NCBI GenBank assembly: GCA_026413225.1
Contig: CM048554.1
Location: 11,176,001 to 11,240,000 of the forward strand
DNA from: Otis tarda
Lineage: Eukaryota; Chordata; Aves; Otidiformes; Otididae
Length of the DNA: 64,000 nucleotides
Reading direction: 5' to 3'
Below, piece by piece: positions 8,141-23,100 of the stretch. The position numbers and the translations under genes were made by a program. A model generated the notes under the pieces. The model did no database searches and was not told where the DNA came from. It saw only the letters and a program-made list of their open reading frames with translations. Position 1 is the first letter of the stretch. The number at the start of each line of letters is the position of its first letter.

Positions 8141-11100
8141 AGACGATTTTGGGGTTTTATGCTCCTGGAAATGTGTACTGCTACTTGAGAGCTGCTATCC
8201 AAAGTGCAGATTTCTTACAGGAAAACTGTGTTTTGGTAACGGCACCGCCGATTATGAAGCAAGCTGTTTTAAATAGCAAACAGATTTTGGTTTATGTGTA
8301 AGAGAGAAGAAGGTCTTTTTCTCCGGAGTGTTTTTTTTCCCCCCCTCCGTTCAGGGAGAAAAGCGTGGAGCGGCAGCTCGCTGCGCACAGGGAGCCTCCA
8401 GGTGCAGGACACTTGGGCGGCCGCTGCCACCTGGTGGGTAGATCCGCGGCTGCTTGCAGGATTTGTACACTTGGTCGGTACTTTTTTGGCACACTCGTGT
8501 GAGCGAAAATCTAACTAAAAGCAGTAACATTGTTTTGTCTGGCTAATTTTTTCGTGCCCAAGCCCTTGTATTTAGCAGTGAGCTTTTTATGTTGTCTCTT
8601 TTCCCTTTCTAAAATGTCCTTTTTGATATACAAGTAAAAGTGCAGCATGTTTGCTTGCTATGTTTTCCCTGTCACTACTCATTATTTTTACTGCATGCTA
8701 TTTGTGTTGCTGAAGATCATGAATCTGTTTTTTCAAAACAACATCTTTTAAATTACTGTTTTCTAGAGAATCCTCGGGATTACCTTGTGTTTGTCTGTAT
8801 GATTAAAAAAAAAGTCTGAAATTTTAAAAGGAACTGGCTTTGCTTGTGTTTTTGTTTCTTACAAGGTAACAAGTAAGTGTGTGTGTGCTTTTTAAAAGAA
8901 AAATTACTGTAAAATGTCGATTTGTTTTTTTTTTCCTCTGAGGAAAGTTGAGAAGTATGTTATTGACAAATTTGTGGGTCTTGCCCCTTTTGCCCCATCC
9001 GCTGCCACTTCTTACCTTTTGACAACTACAGTGCTTTCTGGACTGCTCTGTGAGCTGACAGTTTTCTGTGGGATTATTGAATACCTCAAAGCGAGGAGGA
9101 AAAAAGACAATTACTGCAAAGTTCCTGAGTTTAAATTGTCTCATGACAAAGATCTGATGAGTGTCAGAGATGATTTAAGGAGACAGTTGGGACTGCATAG
9201 CCAGGAGTGAAGCGGAGGGGGAAGCAAGATGTGCTCGTTCATCAGTAGAAAGCTATTTTGCTGGCTTCCTGAAGTAAAGTGAAATCAATGGCTGTTGATA
9301 CACAGAGCAGTGAACTAGAGCTTCTCAGAATTGGGCACACTGCCTGTTCTCTGCTCTGTGTCCTGAGGTGATAGTGACCTGTGTTACCAAAGCCCAGAGA
9401 GGATCAGTGTCTAAGTCTGTGGCTAAAAGCCAGGATGTTTTGAGTTCTACCTGATAGTATTATTAGGGGGAAGAAAAAAAAAAAAGAAAAACAAAGACAT
9501 TTCTGCTGTATCATATTCTTTTAGAAAAAGAAACTAACACTCCCTACATTCTCCCCCTGAACCCGCACCTTGTCATTCCGGCTGATATTTCAACACTTTG
9601 CTGTAGATTCCTTTTCAATTCTTGATTCGCTTTTCACTTTTCTTTTTAAAATTAGTTTTGTCTCTAGATCTGCCTAAGCCAAATTTTACTGTAGTACCTA
9701 TTCTTATAGTAATTTTTCAGTCCTGATAGTTATATATTTTTTTTTTTCCCCTCACCTGTTTTTCTTGATGCTTTTTTCTGAGGTGCTTTTGACTTACCTC
9801 TGAGAGATGTGGCAGACAGAAGAAACACAAGTAGTATCTTCCTGGTTATTTCAAGGCAGTACTACAGTGTAGTAACTTTAGATAAATGATAATTTCATAT
9901 AGATAATCTCCAAACTTTATATAGGCTTTGTTTTTCCTGTTTGCAGAAATGAGTTAGCTCTTCAGCCATCACTGAAACGTGACAGCTGCTCAGTCAACGT
10001 GATGTGTTTGAGGTCAGAAGAAAAGAGTGCCACATCCAGAGGACATATTAGACAAATCTTAGGTATGCAAATGTGGTTGACAGATTGGGAATTTGATGAG
10101 GATGCTGGCACTCATTTTCTGATTTTATGAAGGATCCATTGCTTCTTTAATGATGAGATTCATGTGATGCACTGAAAAGCCTGGAATGAAAGCTGAATTG
10201 TAAAGATTGATTCTTGCAGGACTTAAGACTCTCTGGTTTTGTCTGGGTGTTTTTTTTTTTTTCCTTCTCTCTCAAACACAGCTCTTACTCAGGCAGTGTT
10301 GAGGTGTCATATTCTGGACATGTTAATTCAAGCCTCAGAACACACAGATTATTAAAATTATTGGATATTTACCCATTGTTGTAACATAGGCATATCGCTT
10401 AGGAGGATGGCAATATGTTGTGGAGAGGATCTCGCGTTCCCCATGTGCTGCTTGCTTTAAGAACCAAAACTGGTGACAATTGAAGTCATGGCTTCCAATA
10501 TAAGTTAGCATCTCACTGTTATCAGATGTGTCTCATGGTCTTCATGGCCACCATTCTTCTCATCTCCTTGTGGATGAAATTCCTGGGAAATAACCAAAGT
10601 TTATGCACTTCAACACACCTTAAAGCTGAAGTTTTGCGCTAAGCGATAACACAAACTACTTTATACAGACACAACTTCATGTTGAGTATGTATGCATTTT
10701 GCCTGCTTATTTCTAGTGAGTGATTTAAAGGAAGTAACACCTCAGTCCTGTGGATATTTTCAGGATCTCTATTCTAGAGCATCCTAAAAAATCCCTTGGC
10801 TTTCTGGTCATTTTGGGGACCCTCTCTCTTTCACACCCCTCAGTATGGTGAGGAAAGGTTGTTATTAGCGCTATACTTTGGAAGTAGGGAGACTTAGACT
10901 TATTTTCCTTTCCCTCCATCTACCTAGTGGAAAAATCCATTGTCCTAGCTATTATTTGTGATACATCCCTTTCAGTTCTCACAGCTAGCCTGCAAATCTC
11001 TGCCTCTTTCATAAACTGACTCGACTGCAGCCATCGCACAGAGATTCAGTGTTGTGGTGGTTTAGCCTGAATTACCACATTGTTTCTTGCTCACCCTCCC

Positions 11101-14100
11101 CCTTCCCAGCGTAACAGGGGAGAGAAATTGGGAAGAAAGGAAAACTCGTGGGCTGAGATAAAGACAGTTTACTAAAATAGCAAAGGAAAACGACAATAAT
11201 AACAGAATATAAGGATATTAAGAGATACTAAATGAACGATGTACGATTTCTCACCACATGATGTCCCAATGACCCATACAGCCCGTCCCGAGCAGCAATC
11301 ACGGAAACGAAAACTGAGCAGCAAGCAAAGGAGCAAAAGCGAGCCAGCAAGGTAGACAGAACCGTGCCAGCAAGTGAGAGAGAGATGGAAAGCTGGATGC
11401 AAAGGATGCCAAGGATGTCCCCTCTCACGGGCCACCCCCACTTACATACTGAGCCTGATGTTTATGGCACGGAATACTCTCTTTGGCCAGTCTGGGTCAA
11501 GTATTCTGTCTTTCTCTCAGCTTCCTGCATCTCCATGTTGACGAGACTTGGAAAGCCAGACAGTGTCCTTGGTCTCATTAAGAGCAACTCCTACCATCAG
11601 AGTGTTTTTATCAACATTCTTCACATACGAAATCCAAAACACATGGGCTATTGAGAGGAAAATTAACTCTATCCCTGCTGAAACCAGAACAGGTGTGGAC
11701 TGTTTCCTTTTGTTTGAACGATGTGGCAGGGGTAGGGTGAGGGGAAAGTAATCTTGGCCCTACAAGATGCTTAACGAAATCTGTAAGCAACAGAGAACTA
11801 CCAAACACGTACGTGCATACTTAGTACCTCTGTGAATTTAAACGTGGGGGGTTTTTTTTGTGTTATATTGTATTTGCTGATAACAGCAAACTTCAAAAGT
11901 GTTCCTCTGTACTTATAACATCTCCGTTTTTGGACACACATCTTGGATGCTGGTGTCTCCCCAGCACCTGAAGGAACAAGCTTCACTCAAAGATCTGTGT
12001 TGTCCTTTCCTTGTCAATTGTCACATGAATTTCTGAGCAAATTTATTCCAGTCTTGATATTTGATTCATTATGAAAATTAAAATGTTAACAACAATGTTT
12101 GTGTTTTCTTTTTGTGGTTTTATTTTTTCCTTCCTCCTCTGAGTGGTGGAGGAAGGGGAGCAAACAGCAGAATAGCAACAGGAAGTCAGAGTACTTGTTT
12201 GTGCAACCATTTCCCTTGTGTGCAGTGATCTGCATGTGAAGTTCAGAAGAAGACGGGTAACTTTTATGTTCCATTGATGATAACACCTATTCACACCAAT
12301 ACATTCTGTTGGGAGGTGGCCGTACTGTTTGTTTTCAAATACCTCTTTTAGAAGCCCAGGTCCCTTGTATCGTCCATGTGGAAAAGATTAGATGCCTTAT
12401 ACTGTCTTGTGTTGGCTTTCAGGGAGTGTAAGCACCTGGATTGGATGGGATGAATAATGCCTCATTCCTGACTCCTGAGGGTGTTTTTCTCTGACACTCA
12501 TCTTCTTGATGATTAGAAGCACAGAGATTCATTGCCCTTGTGACTTAATTGCTGTAGCACTTCATGTCTTCTATAGAGTAATCATAGATCTGTACCATAA
12601 ATACAGCACTTGCTTGTAAGGTGAAGGACTTTCCTGTACCCTCCTGCATTCCACCTGTGCAAAGCGTGGCACCTGTGAAAGTATGGAGATTAATGAGGGC
12701 CGCAAAGGCGTGTCATATTTACTGCAGCATTAAGCATTTAAATGTTTCTTTTCCCCTGGTTTGTGTATAGAGTAGTCCAGGGTTTGTATTTATAAAAGAA
12801 GTTGTGATGATCTACTTCTTACAGCCGTTTCCTTTCCTGCTCGTAGATCTGCTGGATGTGCATGAATCATCTGACTTCTTTCTAAAATGCCAAATTTACT
12901 TTGTAGAATAATCATGTTATCTTATTACATTTACCTGTAGTGAATTGATTTTTTTTTTTTTTAAATCTAATTTCTTTTCTTGTGTGGAATATCCTGGAAG
13001 GTAGAACAAAAGCCTTGGAAGGCTGACCCTGGAGAGCTATACCCTTTGGATGTTCTATCAATTTTCTTTTTACCCTCTGCCTTCATACTTCCCAGCCTCC
13101 TATCCCATAAGATTTCAGAACACTGAGAAACTGGGGTGATCAGCTTTTGCAAATTCTCGCCCCCAGCTTTTTTTTTGTTTGTTTTCAAAGACTTCTTCAT
13201 CCTGATTAAAATACTATCTTTGTCTCATCCATAGTTCCACTGGTAATGTTACTTTACATCTGGAGTAATTCCACTCTTTTCCTTTTGGTGGCAGTAGGCT
13301 ACTGGATTTACTGAACATGATCATTTGCTGATGTGTTGGAAGTGTCCTGGTTTGCTCTTCTACTGCAGAACAAACTGTATGTTGGCTAACTGACAATTTT
13401 CAGAGTGAGGAGTCTAAATGTTTTATTACATTTGATTTATAACTATTTATTTTCACAAATACTGAGGGTGTCACTATCTGTAGTAAATATACTGGTATGT
13501 CATTGGTAAAATATTAATCAGACTCTGCATAAGTAATATGTGAGAACCAAGAGCTTGATAGCCAACATATAAGATGCACCCAGACTCTATGTATGCACTT
13601 TATAACATTCACTAGCCCTCTCCTAGTGGTTGTTTTCACTAGAAATCATACTGGTATTTCTACCAGATTTTCTAATGACTGTCAATTTTCATTTAGCTGT
13701 CATTCAGCAGAGGGGCTGATGGTACCGTTGTTATTTGGCTCTGCTGTGCCACTGGCACGCACAGTGTATCTGAAGTTCTGTCTTGAAGCTATTTCTGTAT
13801 TGTGAAATGCCTATCTATTTCCAGTGACTACTTTTCTTTGTGCCTTTGACGAATATCTGTTGAATAAGAGACGTTTTGATCGAAATCCGTCCTGAAGGCT
13901 TATGGGGGAAAAACTCAGTGCCCCTAGTGGATAAAATTGCTCGGTGTGTAAAATGCTCTGGAGGAGCACCACCAAACCAGGGGTGCCACTATCATGTGTT
14001 GTCTCTAAAGACTGTCACTCTCCCACCAGGGACTGCAGTCCTTTCCCTGTGAAGTTGTTGTTGTTACCTAGAGAGGAAATCCCAAAGCATTACTGCCCCT

Positions 14101-17100
14101 GCTTGAGAAGGAGGCAACTACTGATCTTCGTAAAAGGAATCTGCCCTTAGGTGAAAAGTTGGAGCAGAAAGCCAGTTGTAGAGTTCACTCTGTTGTGGAG
14201 GTTAAAGGCCCTTGCATCTTCTTCAACAAGATTTCTCTGACAGCTACTGGTGGGAAATAAACAGCTTCTTGCATTTTCTAGTAAGGGAAGAGAGTTGTCG
14301 TTCTTCCCTCTCTCCATATACCTTGTGATTCATCAAGTGCATGGACTGAGTTATAAACTCTTGAGTGCTTTGCAGTTGTCTAAGCTTCTGCAAGGCTGAG
14401 AGGCAGAAAAGCCTCAGTCTGTGAAATAAAATCATTTGAGTTAATACGAGAGACTACTTCATCTCTCCTGTTGAGAATTGCAATTGTGCCTGCATCTACT
14501 AACTAAAAAGACAGCTCAGTAAGTGTGCTTATTCTTCTCAATCCAGGTAAAAGAAAACAAATTGCTTGTAAAGCAGTATCAACAAGCACTGTGTCCGTAT
14601 CAGATGCTTTCCACCCAAAAACGCGTCCTGCGTAGCGTTAGACCTTTCACTCCAGCGAAAGACTGTGCTTATTACGAGCAATTGTATTTGATATTGGACT
14701 AGGTGAAAATATACTGACAATAACTTTGCACAGAATTTTGGGAGAGAGGGAATATCTCCAGTGTTATAATTGGACATACATGAGAAAATGATTATTATCT
14801 CAATTGATGTTTGCTTGGAACAACTAAATAACAATCCTATTATTATTTTTTTTAATTTAGCGAAACACCACCATTATATAGCTTGCTAATCTGAACACAG
14901 CTCGACTGCTGCCTCTGCAGTGTCTGCTGTTGCAGCTTACATTTTCTCCTCTCAGCATATGAGCCTACAGTTGTTGCTTCTTTTTTTGCCTTATTTCAGT
15001 GTTGTCTTAGGAGGACAGAAAATGGAATGTTTACTTGAACTAGCACCTGCTGTATTGTGGTGATGAAAATGTTCATGGATACTGCCCCAAAGCAGTCTTA
15101 TTACTGTTTCCATTATGAGTTATTTTAGATTTTAGGTATGTGTGTGTGCTGTCAGCTCAAATGAGGACTGGTGCAGCTGGCAGTTGTAGGAATAACATAA
15201 AGTGAAGGGGGAAAATTCTTCAAAAGAATGAATTGGAGAGGAAAGTTGGCTGCAGGATGTTACATGGTTGAAGAACATTGACAAGAGTGGTAAGATCAGT
15301 GCTTCACTGCCTAGAGCAGCAATTTCTTGCTTGTATACATCAGCTAGAAAGACGAATGTACCTGCATCATTCTGAATTTTTAAAATATTCATTCTTTTAC
15401 GATTTCTCCAGTTGCAAAACTCAATGTTTGTGTTGTTAAAGCCTTTCATATTTGCATTACTGTTCTCATTGCTACTGTAATTACTGAAGAGATGTGCAGA
15501 AGGCACTGTTATTGCTGTTAGCTGTGGGATGTGGATATGATGGTATTCTGCACTGTGAACAGATTTCTACAAATTCGGCTGCTGTTTGAACACTGGAGTG
15601 TGAGCAAGGAATCCGCACCTCCACGTTACAAACCTCATAGTGTTCCTACCACTGTTGCAGAATAGCTACGAGTGCAACTCCTGAAGGCGGGCAGAAACAG
15701 GAGGGCTCCCTCTGTTATGATGTCATTCCTTTAATTAGTAGTATTTTCTGTAACTCAAGTGTGAGGCAGAGGTGAAAGGTCATTACCTAACGAGGCCAGT
15801 CCAAGACTCATTTCATTTGAGGTTGTAAAGTGCCAATATGCTATAATTGTGCCACTTTGGTGAAAATGGTTTACCTTACGTTTAATGGTTTACTATACCT
15901 TTTGTGTTTGTATTTTTTTTTTTATGTTCTTATCTACGGAAAAGTGGTAAAATAAGTTGGCAGACCTGCGTCATTGATGTACAATAGATGTAGTAAACTC
16001 TGTATTGCCCAAACAAGAAGCAAGTCTCTCTCTCTGTGTTTTTCCTCAATAACATTGTTGATTATATCTCTGCAAGTAGAGATTGAATTGCTTTGTCCCA
16101 GTTGCGGAGGTGGGGGCTGCCCTATCTGTCATGTCTAGATCAGGCAGGTCAGTGCCAGCTCTTCATGTTTGTAATGACTCTACATTATGTCTTAATTGTA
16201 TAATGCCCTACTGAAAATCTACTAATTGTGTGTTAATGGCCTTCCCAGAACAGTGTGCTGCTCAGAAAGTTGGATTCCCTGGTGGTCGTGGTGCTTTGTG
16301 TGCTGTTGATTTCCCTTTTCCTATCCAAATATATGATTCGGTTTGTTGCATTTATAGAACTTCTACCAGTAAGTAGTATTTTCATAATTAATAACACCAG
16401 CAAGTTCTGGATGCACTCTTCATTTGTCAAAAAACCAACCCCACACAGATATGATTAGCATGAGTTTTATATATATATATGTCTGTGTGTGTGATTAGCG
16501 TATGTTGTGTATATGTATGCATGTGTGTGCACACACACACATGCAGAGAAAGGCAAGGATTTTGATTATACTGGAATTCATTAGTCCAGTCTGATCCCTA
16601 CAGTGTTTCTCTTGACCTTAACAAGAGTCTGCTCTGATTGAAGACTAGAGAGTTGAAACTTGCCTTTGATCTTCATTACTACAAATTAAATGCTTCTGCT
16701 GTGTTTAATTAGTATTCATCAAACACATGCTGTATGGAGTGTATTCGAAAGGGCAGGAAGACACCTTTAGGCTTCCCGTGTAGTTTCATGCCTTTATTTC
16801 AGTAACACTAATGCTCCATTCCCTGTTCCCTGAAGCACGGGGGAAATGCTGAAGAGGGCAATGGAGTTCACTGTCATCATCTCAGCACTGGTGATTTTCT
16901 GGACTAGTATGATAATAGTCTTTCCTCTTTAAATGTAGCCTATGAAAGAGAGAGAACTTGAGTCGCCTCTTCTTCAATTTAATGCATAAAGAAAGACTAA
17001 AAGGAAAGGAAAGGCTGTACACTGAAATTATGTGCTTTATTATATGATACTTTTAAAATTGTATCCGTTACAACTGGTGTGAAGGAAGATGAGTGCTTGC

Positions 17101-20100
17101 TTGCTCCAGGAAAGTACTGATGTTGGCAATGGAGTAAAAATTTTTATTCCAGCCTTGCCGGTCTCATGTGAGGATGCCACACAGCTGAGCGGATAATAGA
17201 CTTCTTTGTTTCTTGAAATATGCGTGCTTTTTTTTTCATTGCAAGTAAAGATTAATCTTATTAGGAGAAAAGACTAGTCAATGGATCCTTTGCATTGGGG
17301 TGAGCATAATCTCTGGTACCATACACATCCTCATTTCATGGAAAGTTCAGAACAAGAAGAGAGCAACAGAAAGAGCTATTAATGCATTGAATAACCAACA
17401 CCTTATCAGACTGAAGAGATGTGGCATTCACTTGAGCCACTGAAGTTATGAAAAGGAAATTTGGATGACACAGTTCAACCTTTTTACAAGCTGAACTTCT
17501 GAAATTTTCCATTTCAGGTAACACTTAGCAGCTACAGTCTTCGTAAGACTTACATTAGTTTTTCTTCTGTACTAGTTCGTAGCAATTGGATGCAGTATAT
17601 CCAACAACTTATTCCAGAAAAAAAAAAAAAAAAAAGACTGACAATAACAAAAACTTAAGAGTGGTGAAAATGCTATGTGACTAAATTATTCAATTTTTTA
17701 ACTTGTACTCTCTGAATTTCTTCCCATCTGGTGACCAATATGATGGAGCCTTGAACTCTTCAACATGTTTGGATGACATTGATTTTTGCAATAGTTTACT
17801 TAATTAAAAAAAAAAGGGGAAAAGCATTAGTGGCACAAAATAACAGACACTACAGTTGTTACATGAAGTCTTTTGTTCGTTGATGTTTTAGTCATGGAGC
17901 CCAACGGGGCAGAGGTTGTCAGGTAAGAACCTCTGGCAACTTGAGCTCCAGCCTGAACAGCCAGTCTGATTCCCTGTGAGCTTCCCTGGACAGGAAGGGT
18001 TGGCTGCAACTTGCTGAGAGGGCTCCAAGTTCATCCCTAGAGGATCATTGGCTTTAGAATGAGATGAATTGAGTGACTTTCTTTAAAAGCAGAGCTTAAA
18101 ATATCCCATTTTTAAATTTTGTGTTTATCATTATAAATATATGCTTTTACACAATAACTTAAAAATAATAATAAATGGAGTAAGTCAGAACTGACTGGAA
18201 CATAGATGGCCTCCCTTGTGAAGGATTAGGAGTTCATTATTGGGAAAAACAAACTGATTTCTTATTTTGGGACATTTTTGTTATATATTCTGAATGCCTG
18301 AAACTTAAGCACAGTAGGTTTTCCAAAATTGTATTCCATTGTGTATAGCAGTCATATACAAGGAAACTAAATCTTACAAATCATACAAGGAAATCAAATA
18401 ATCCTATACTTCTTTTAGCTACTCAATGACTTAAAATTGAACTGTTCCAACAAAGCAAGTGGGATTTACCTTTCGCTTTGTTTACAGTGCACAAGCACCT
18501 GTTTGTAGCTGACAGCCCAAGACCTAATTCGGAGTACTCAATCTCTTATAAAGGTGGTAGTAGGTTGTATAGGCTCTCTTCTCCTTCTCAACTCACCGTG
18601 GAGACCGGTATCTGTTTATCTGCTTTCCGTGAGGACTGTGTGTTTCACTTCTAAAGGTGACAGTGGTCTTGGGATACCTTTTTTTATCCCTCTAATTCTT
18701 TGGCACCTTCTATATTTACCTCTTAACAATGCTGGTTTATGTGTGATTCCATCTAAGTAAAAATAGATTACAACAGAATCTCACTGGAAGAAAACATAAA
18801 ATAGACTGTGCAGAGCAAATGTGAAATAATAGCTAACTAGTCCAAACAATTTTTAGAATTAAAGTGTTTTTCTAACTGTTTTTAAAAATGTTTTTTGTAA
18901 TTATCTAATTTTGCATATGCTAATATATTGCTGAAAGCATGTTTTTCGTATCTCAATAAAAAGTGGCAATACAAATATAGTTTGAGTGAAATTCTCTGTT
19001 TTTTCCAAATAAGGTTAGATTTTTTTTCTGGTTGAGATGTTTTGGGATCTCTGCCAAAAGATTTGTACCTCAGCTTGGTGGGTAGTTTTTTCTTTCCTTT
19101 CTTTGCAGTCTCTATAAACCGTAATGCCAGGATTATGAAACATGTTCTGAAGATATGTGCAGGCACTGAAGTAGTATCTCTGTAAAAGGCAAGTAAGCAA
19201 CAGACATTTTTACTCCTTGTCTGACATTTACACATGGCTTTGTTGTCTCTCTTCAGACTGTCGCATCAGATGTGCCGTTCTTTTATACTCATTTTGCCAG
19301 TTCTGGTGCAAGAGGAGTTTATATTCTCTTCTAACAAGCTGTTTGTATAAGTGCCCTTTAGTTTTACATGGTTAAATATAGTACAAATATTTTATACATT
19401 TGAATTAGTTATGATTTCTTTTGCGTTATCCATTAAACTCAATTTTTACCTTTTTTGAAGTGAACAAGATATGCGTAACTCTTTTTCTGCAGAAGAAATG
19501 GCACGTTTAGGCAGTGTGCTGTTATTTTAGTCGATGTTCATACGGTGCTCACACGTAGGTGTTTACAAATATGTATGCATGCATGCATGCAGACATAAGA
19601 AGAGAGGTCAGAAATGAGTGCCCCCTAACACCATTCAGTGACACACTTAGTTTTTAAACATTCCCTGGAATGAAGATGATAAGCTGTGGTTGTGAGGCTG
19701 GTTGGAGTCTTGCAGTATGACCCCACAGTTTGCTTTCCAGTGTTACCGGTGAGATGCTTGGGTTGCTTGAGCTGTGCTTTACTGATGGGTCCTCAAGAGG
19801 CTACAGGTTGTTATGCTGCTTCAGACCTCTTGAGACCTCTAAGATGGTCCTCTCTTGAGGACTCTAAGGAGCCCAAAGGCACGAGTGGCTGATGCAACTT
19901 TGCAGAAGGACTCTTCCCCCTTTGGTTACTGGACATGCCTCCTTGTATGTGATAAGTACCCATGTGCGTTTGTGCATGCCTCTACTTTGCATGTATTGTA
20001 TAAAGTCTCTTTCATGAGTGAGAGAGAGGGATCTGGCCCTGGCTTGTTATGAACCAAGTTAGAAGAGTGTCATTAGTTCCTTGCTCGGCAGGGAGAGTGC

Positions 20101-23100
20101 TTTTCTTCACAGGATTCATTTTATGACATGTCAGGAAATCTATAAAAAGTCTCGTAATGAAAAGAAAGCGCTAGAGAAGTTTTCCTGTTTGTGTGGACAA
20201 ATGGTAGGGAGTTTATTGAGTATAATTAGCCCCCAGTTTGACTAAAAGCTGAAGAAAATCCATGGGAAAAATTAAATGAATTATTTTTAATGGCATGGGC
20301 TGCACTCAAATGTCTTGGTGCATTTGAGTGCTGATGTTTTTAGCTGTTTAGGCTAGATGCTGAAATCTAAAGCAATATTTTGTTGGGCACCAAACAATTT
20401 TCACTAGTGCTACGTGTCTGCAAGCTCTGCAAACATCTGTTGTGCATGTGCAGCTCTCGAGGGCAATGTCTCTTGTCTGTGGAGGCGCAGAGATAGGGTG
20501 TTGTTCCTACAAACTCGCTGGAAAATCTGAGTACTTGGCCAGCTCTCCCCATAGGTGTCTTGGTCAGGAGCCTAACCTGATAGAAATAGAGAATCCCCGC
20601 TGGGGATTACAATAGGCATTAATATTTTATGTGGTCCTGTTGGAGAATACTTTCAGATTGATATTTTGTCTGTTTCATTAAGACTTTAGCCTTTTTTTTT
20701 TTTTTCCCAAAAAACATTTATTAGATTTAGTTCTAACAGCGTTTTTGATACAGCAAGAAGTACTTAAATCTTTATGGAAAAGTGAGGGATAGTTTCTTCT
20801 GAGCTCCCCAGCTTGGGCTTCGCTCCTGATCAAGTGTTGTTTTCCAGCACGAGGGGTTAAGTGGGGATCTTTACAGATCTCTTGATAAAGGCTCAGCTGT
20901 TAACAACCACCATGACTGCTTACTGGTTTGGGGAATGTGTTTTATATTTCACTGAGCTGACAGGAGGGAAAACCATTTCATCTGTGCCAAAAGGAAGACC
21001 TGCTGGCTGCTATCCTGAGACTGGAAGCTTACCTCTCTCCTGTCAAACCTGTCAACATGTACCAACATGTTGTCAAAATAGGTGATGAATGACCAGATGG
21101 TAAAGCACTCTTGCTTGCTTCCCTTGAAACTGTGTAGTCTGTAAACTTGTCTCTTTTACTTGCTGATCTCTTTGCTGCTGTGAAATACGTCTGCAGGGTG
21201 ATGGGCCAAGGTGGTGATGGGCTGCGGTGTAAGCCTGGTTTAGGAGTGCAGGATCCCTTCTCCTTCCAGGTAGGAAAATGTAACTCCAACTATTGCATAG
21301 AATAGTACAGATAATATACAGTGATGCTGTGAAAGGAAGGAAAGCAGATCCTGGAGTCGGAATTTGGCTCCAAATCAGAGTATATGGCAAGACATCATAC
21401 AGCTGAGGCGTGTGACTCATGTATTTCATGTTGTTCACTGCTGGAGATCTATGCATTGCTATAAAGGAAGCTGATGTCCAAATGTAAACCAAGGGAGAAA
21501 TTAGCAGAGTTAATTATTAACTTTTAAGATGCAAACAATCAAGACACGCTGGGTAAAAGTGAAAATTAATTCCTGATGCTAACTGTTTTCTGTGTTTGGT
21601 TTGTAATAAAGCAAGTTTGTGCTTTGCTTAATTTTCCTGACAGGAGCACTGCCTGCGGAGAGCTACCATAAGCTCTGCTGATGTCTGCACCATTACTGCA
21701 CACAGGATAGGGCTACAATTTTTTTTTTCCCACATGCCTTCAAAATACGAGCTGCTCCAACTTCTATTTTTAACTCTCCTAAGTGAAACAAGATTAAACA
21801 TGAAGCAGTAGTCTGCGGCAGCAAGTAATTTTCCCAGAATGATTGTAGAGACCTGATAAACACACTTCTCATTTATTTTATTGTAAGAGAACGGAGGAGC
21901 AGGAAAAAACTGCCAACCACGTGGTCTCTTAAGGGAAGGGCAGGTCATGTCACCAATTCCGGGATTGTCACTATGTCTGTCTCTCCCTCTCTTTTCCTGC
22001 TTTTACTCCCTCCCTTGAATATTTTTGTATTTACCATCTGGTATTTATTCTGCCCTGTCTGGATTTCTCTCTGCCTTTTATTTTCCTCTCTGTCTTTAGC
22101 AATACTGCATTAAATGGCTTCCATCTGTTGAGACTTCTTATCTCTGAGTCCAACTTCTTCAGGAAGACTGAAGAAGAAGCTGTTTTGGGCTGAATAATGT
22201 AACCTGCAAAGATGTAGACATTCTCCAAGAAAACAGCTTGCTTCTACGGAAGCATACAGTTCAGGGAGCACATGCATATGTGCGTTCGTTTTGAAAAAAG
22301 TTGAACCTGTCAAACTTGTCTGGGCTGCATGTTTAAGAACTACTGGAAATGTGACATTTCTCTGCCTCCACCCCGAGTGGCAAAATGCTTTCTAAACTGT
22401 AGAATTTGAGTTTATCTCAAGCAGGGAGAAAGCTGATAGCAAAGCTTGGGATTTTTTTTTTTTTGCTATAATTCAGCTAAGTACAGGCCAGGATGGCGAA
22501 TTTATATTTATATTTTTAACTTTAGTATATTTGTATTTTTAATCCTCCTATTTTACCCTTGTAGTTGCAAATATATCTGCTATTAATAGAACATTTCCTT
22601 GTTTTTTTCAGTTCCCTGTTTTATCAGCCTCTAGCCTGCCCAACGCCTATCTGTGCTCTGTGAAACGCACTTTCCATTGCCTCTTTTCTTGTACATCTCT
22701 TCCTCTTTCTGCTTTAAATAATGTAAGTAGTTTGGAAACTATTATTTAGGAAGGGGGTGGAGCTTCTTTTCTTATGTTTACTGCTTAAAATCCAAGCTTT
22801 TAGTATCTTTTTGTAATCTGAGTATGCAAGGCATCATTTGGAGATCTAGCCATGACTGATGTTATTAGGGGGTGGGCTTGTACCGTTTTGTTTTGGGTTT
22901 TTTTGTTTGTTTGTGGGGGTTTTTTTAATTTATTTTTTTTTTAATTCTTGTTTTGTAAGTGGTATATAGCCTCGGCAGAGTCTTTAAGTAGGTCCAGGCA
23001 GAGTAATCCAGATGATTCTCAATTTTCCTTTAGCTAAAGATGCTTCTTAGGATGGTCCTGGGGTGGGGGAGCCACTTTTTTTGAGCTCAGCACAGGAGGT

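Noticed and set aside
11172-11441. Minus-strand 89-codon frame
   Set aside because: It lies wholly within the solo LTR, which does not encode proteins in this position.
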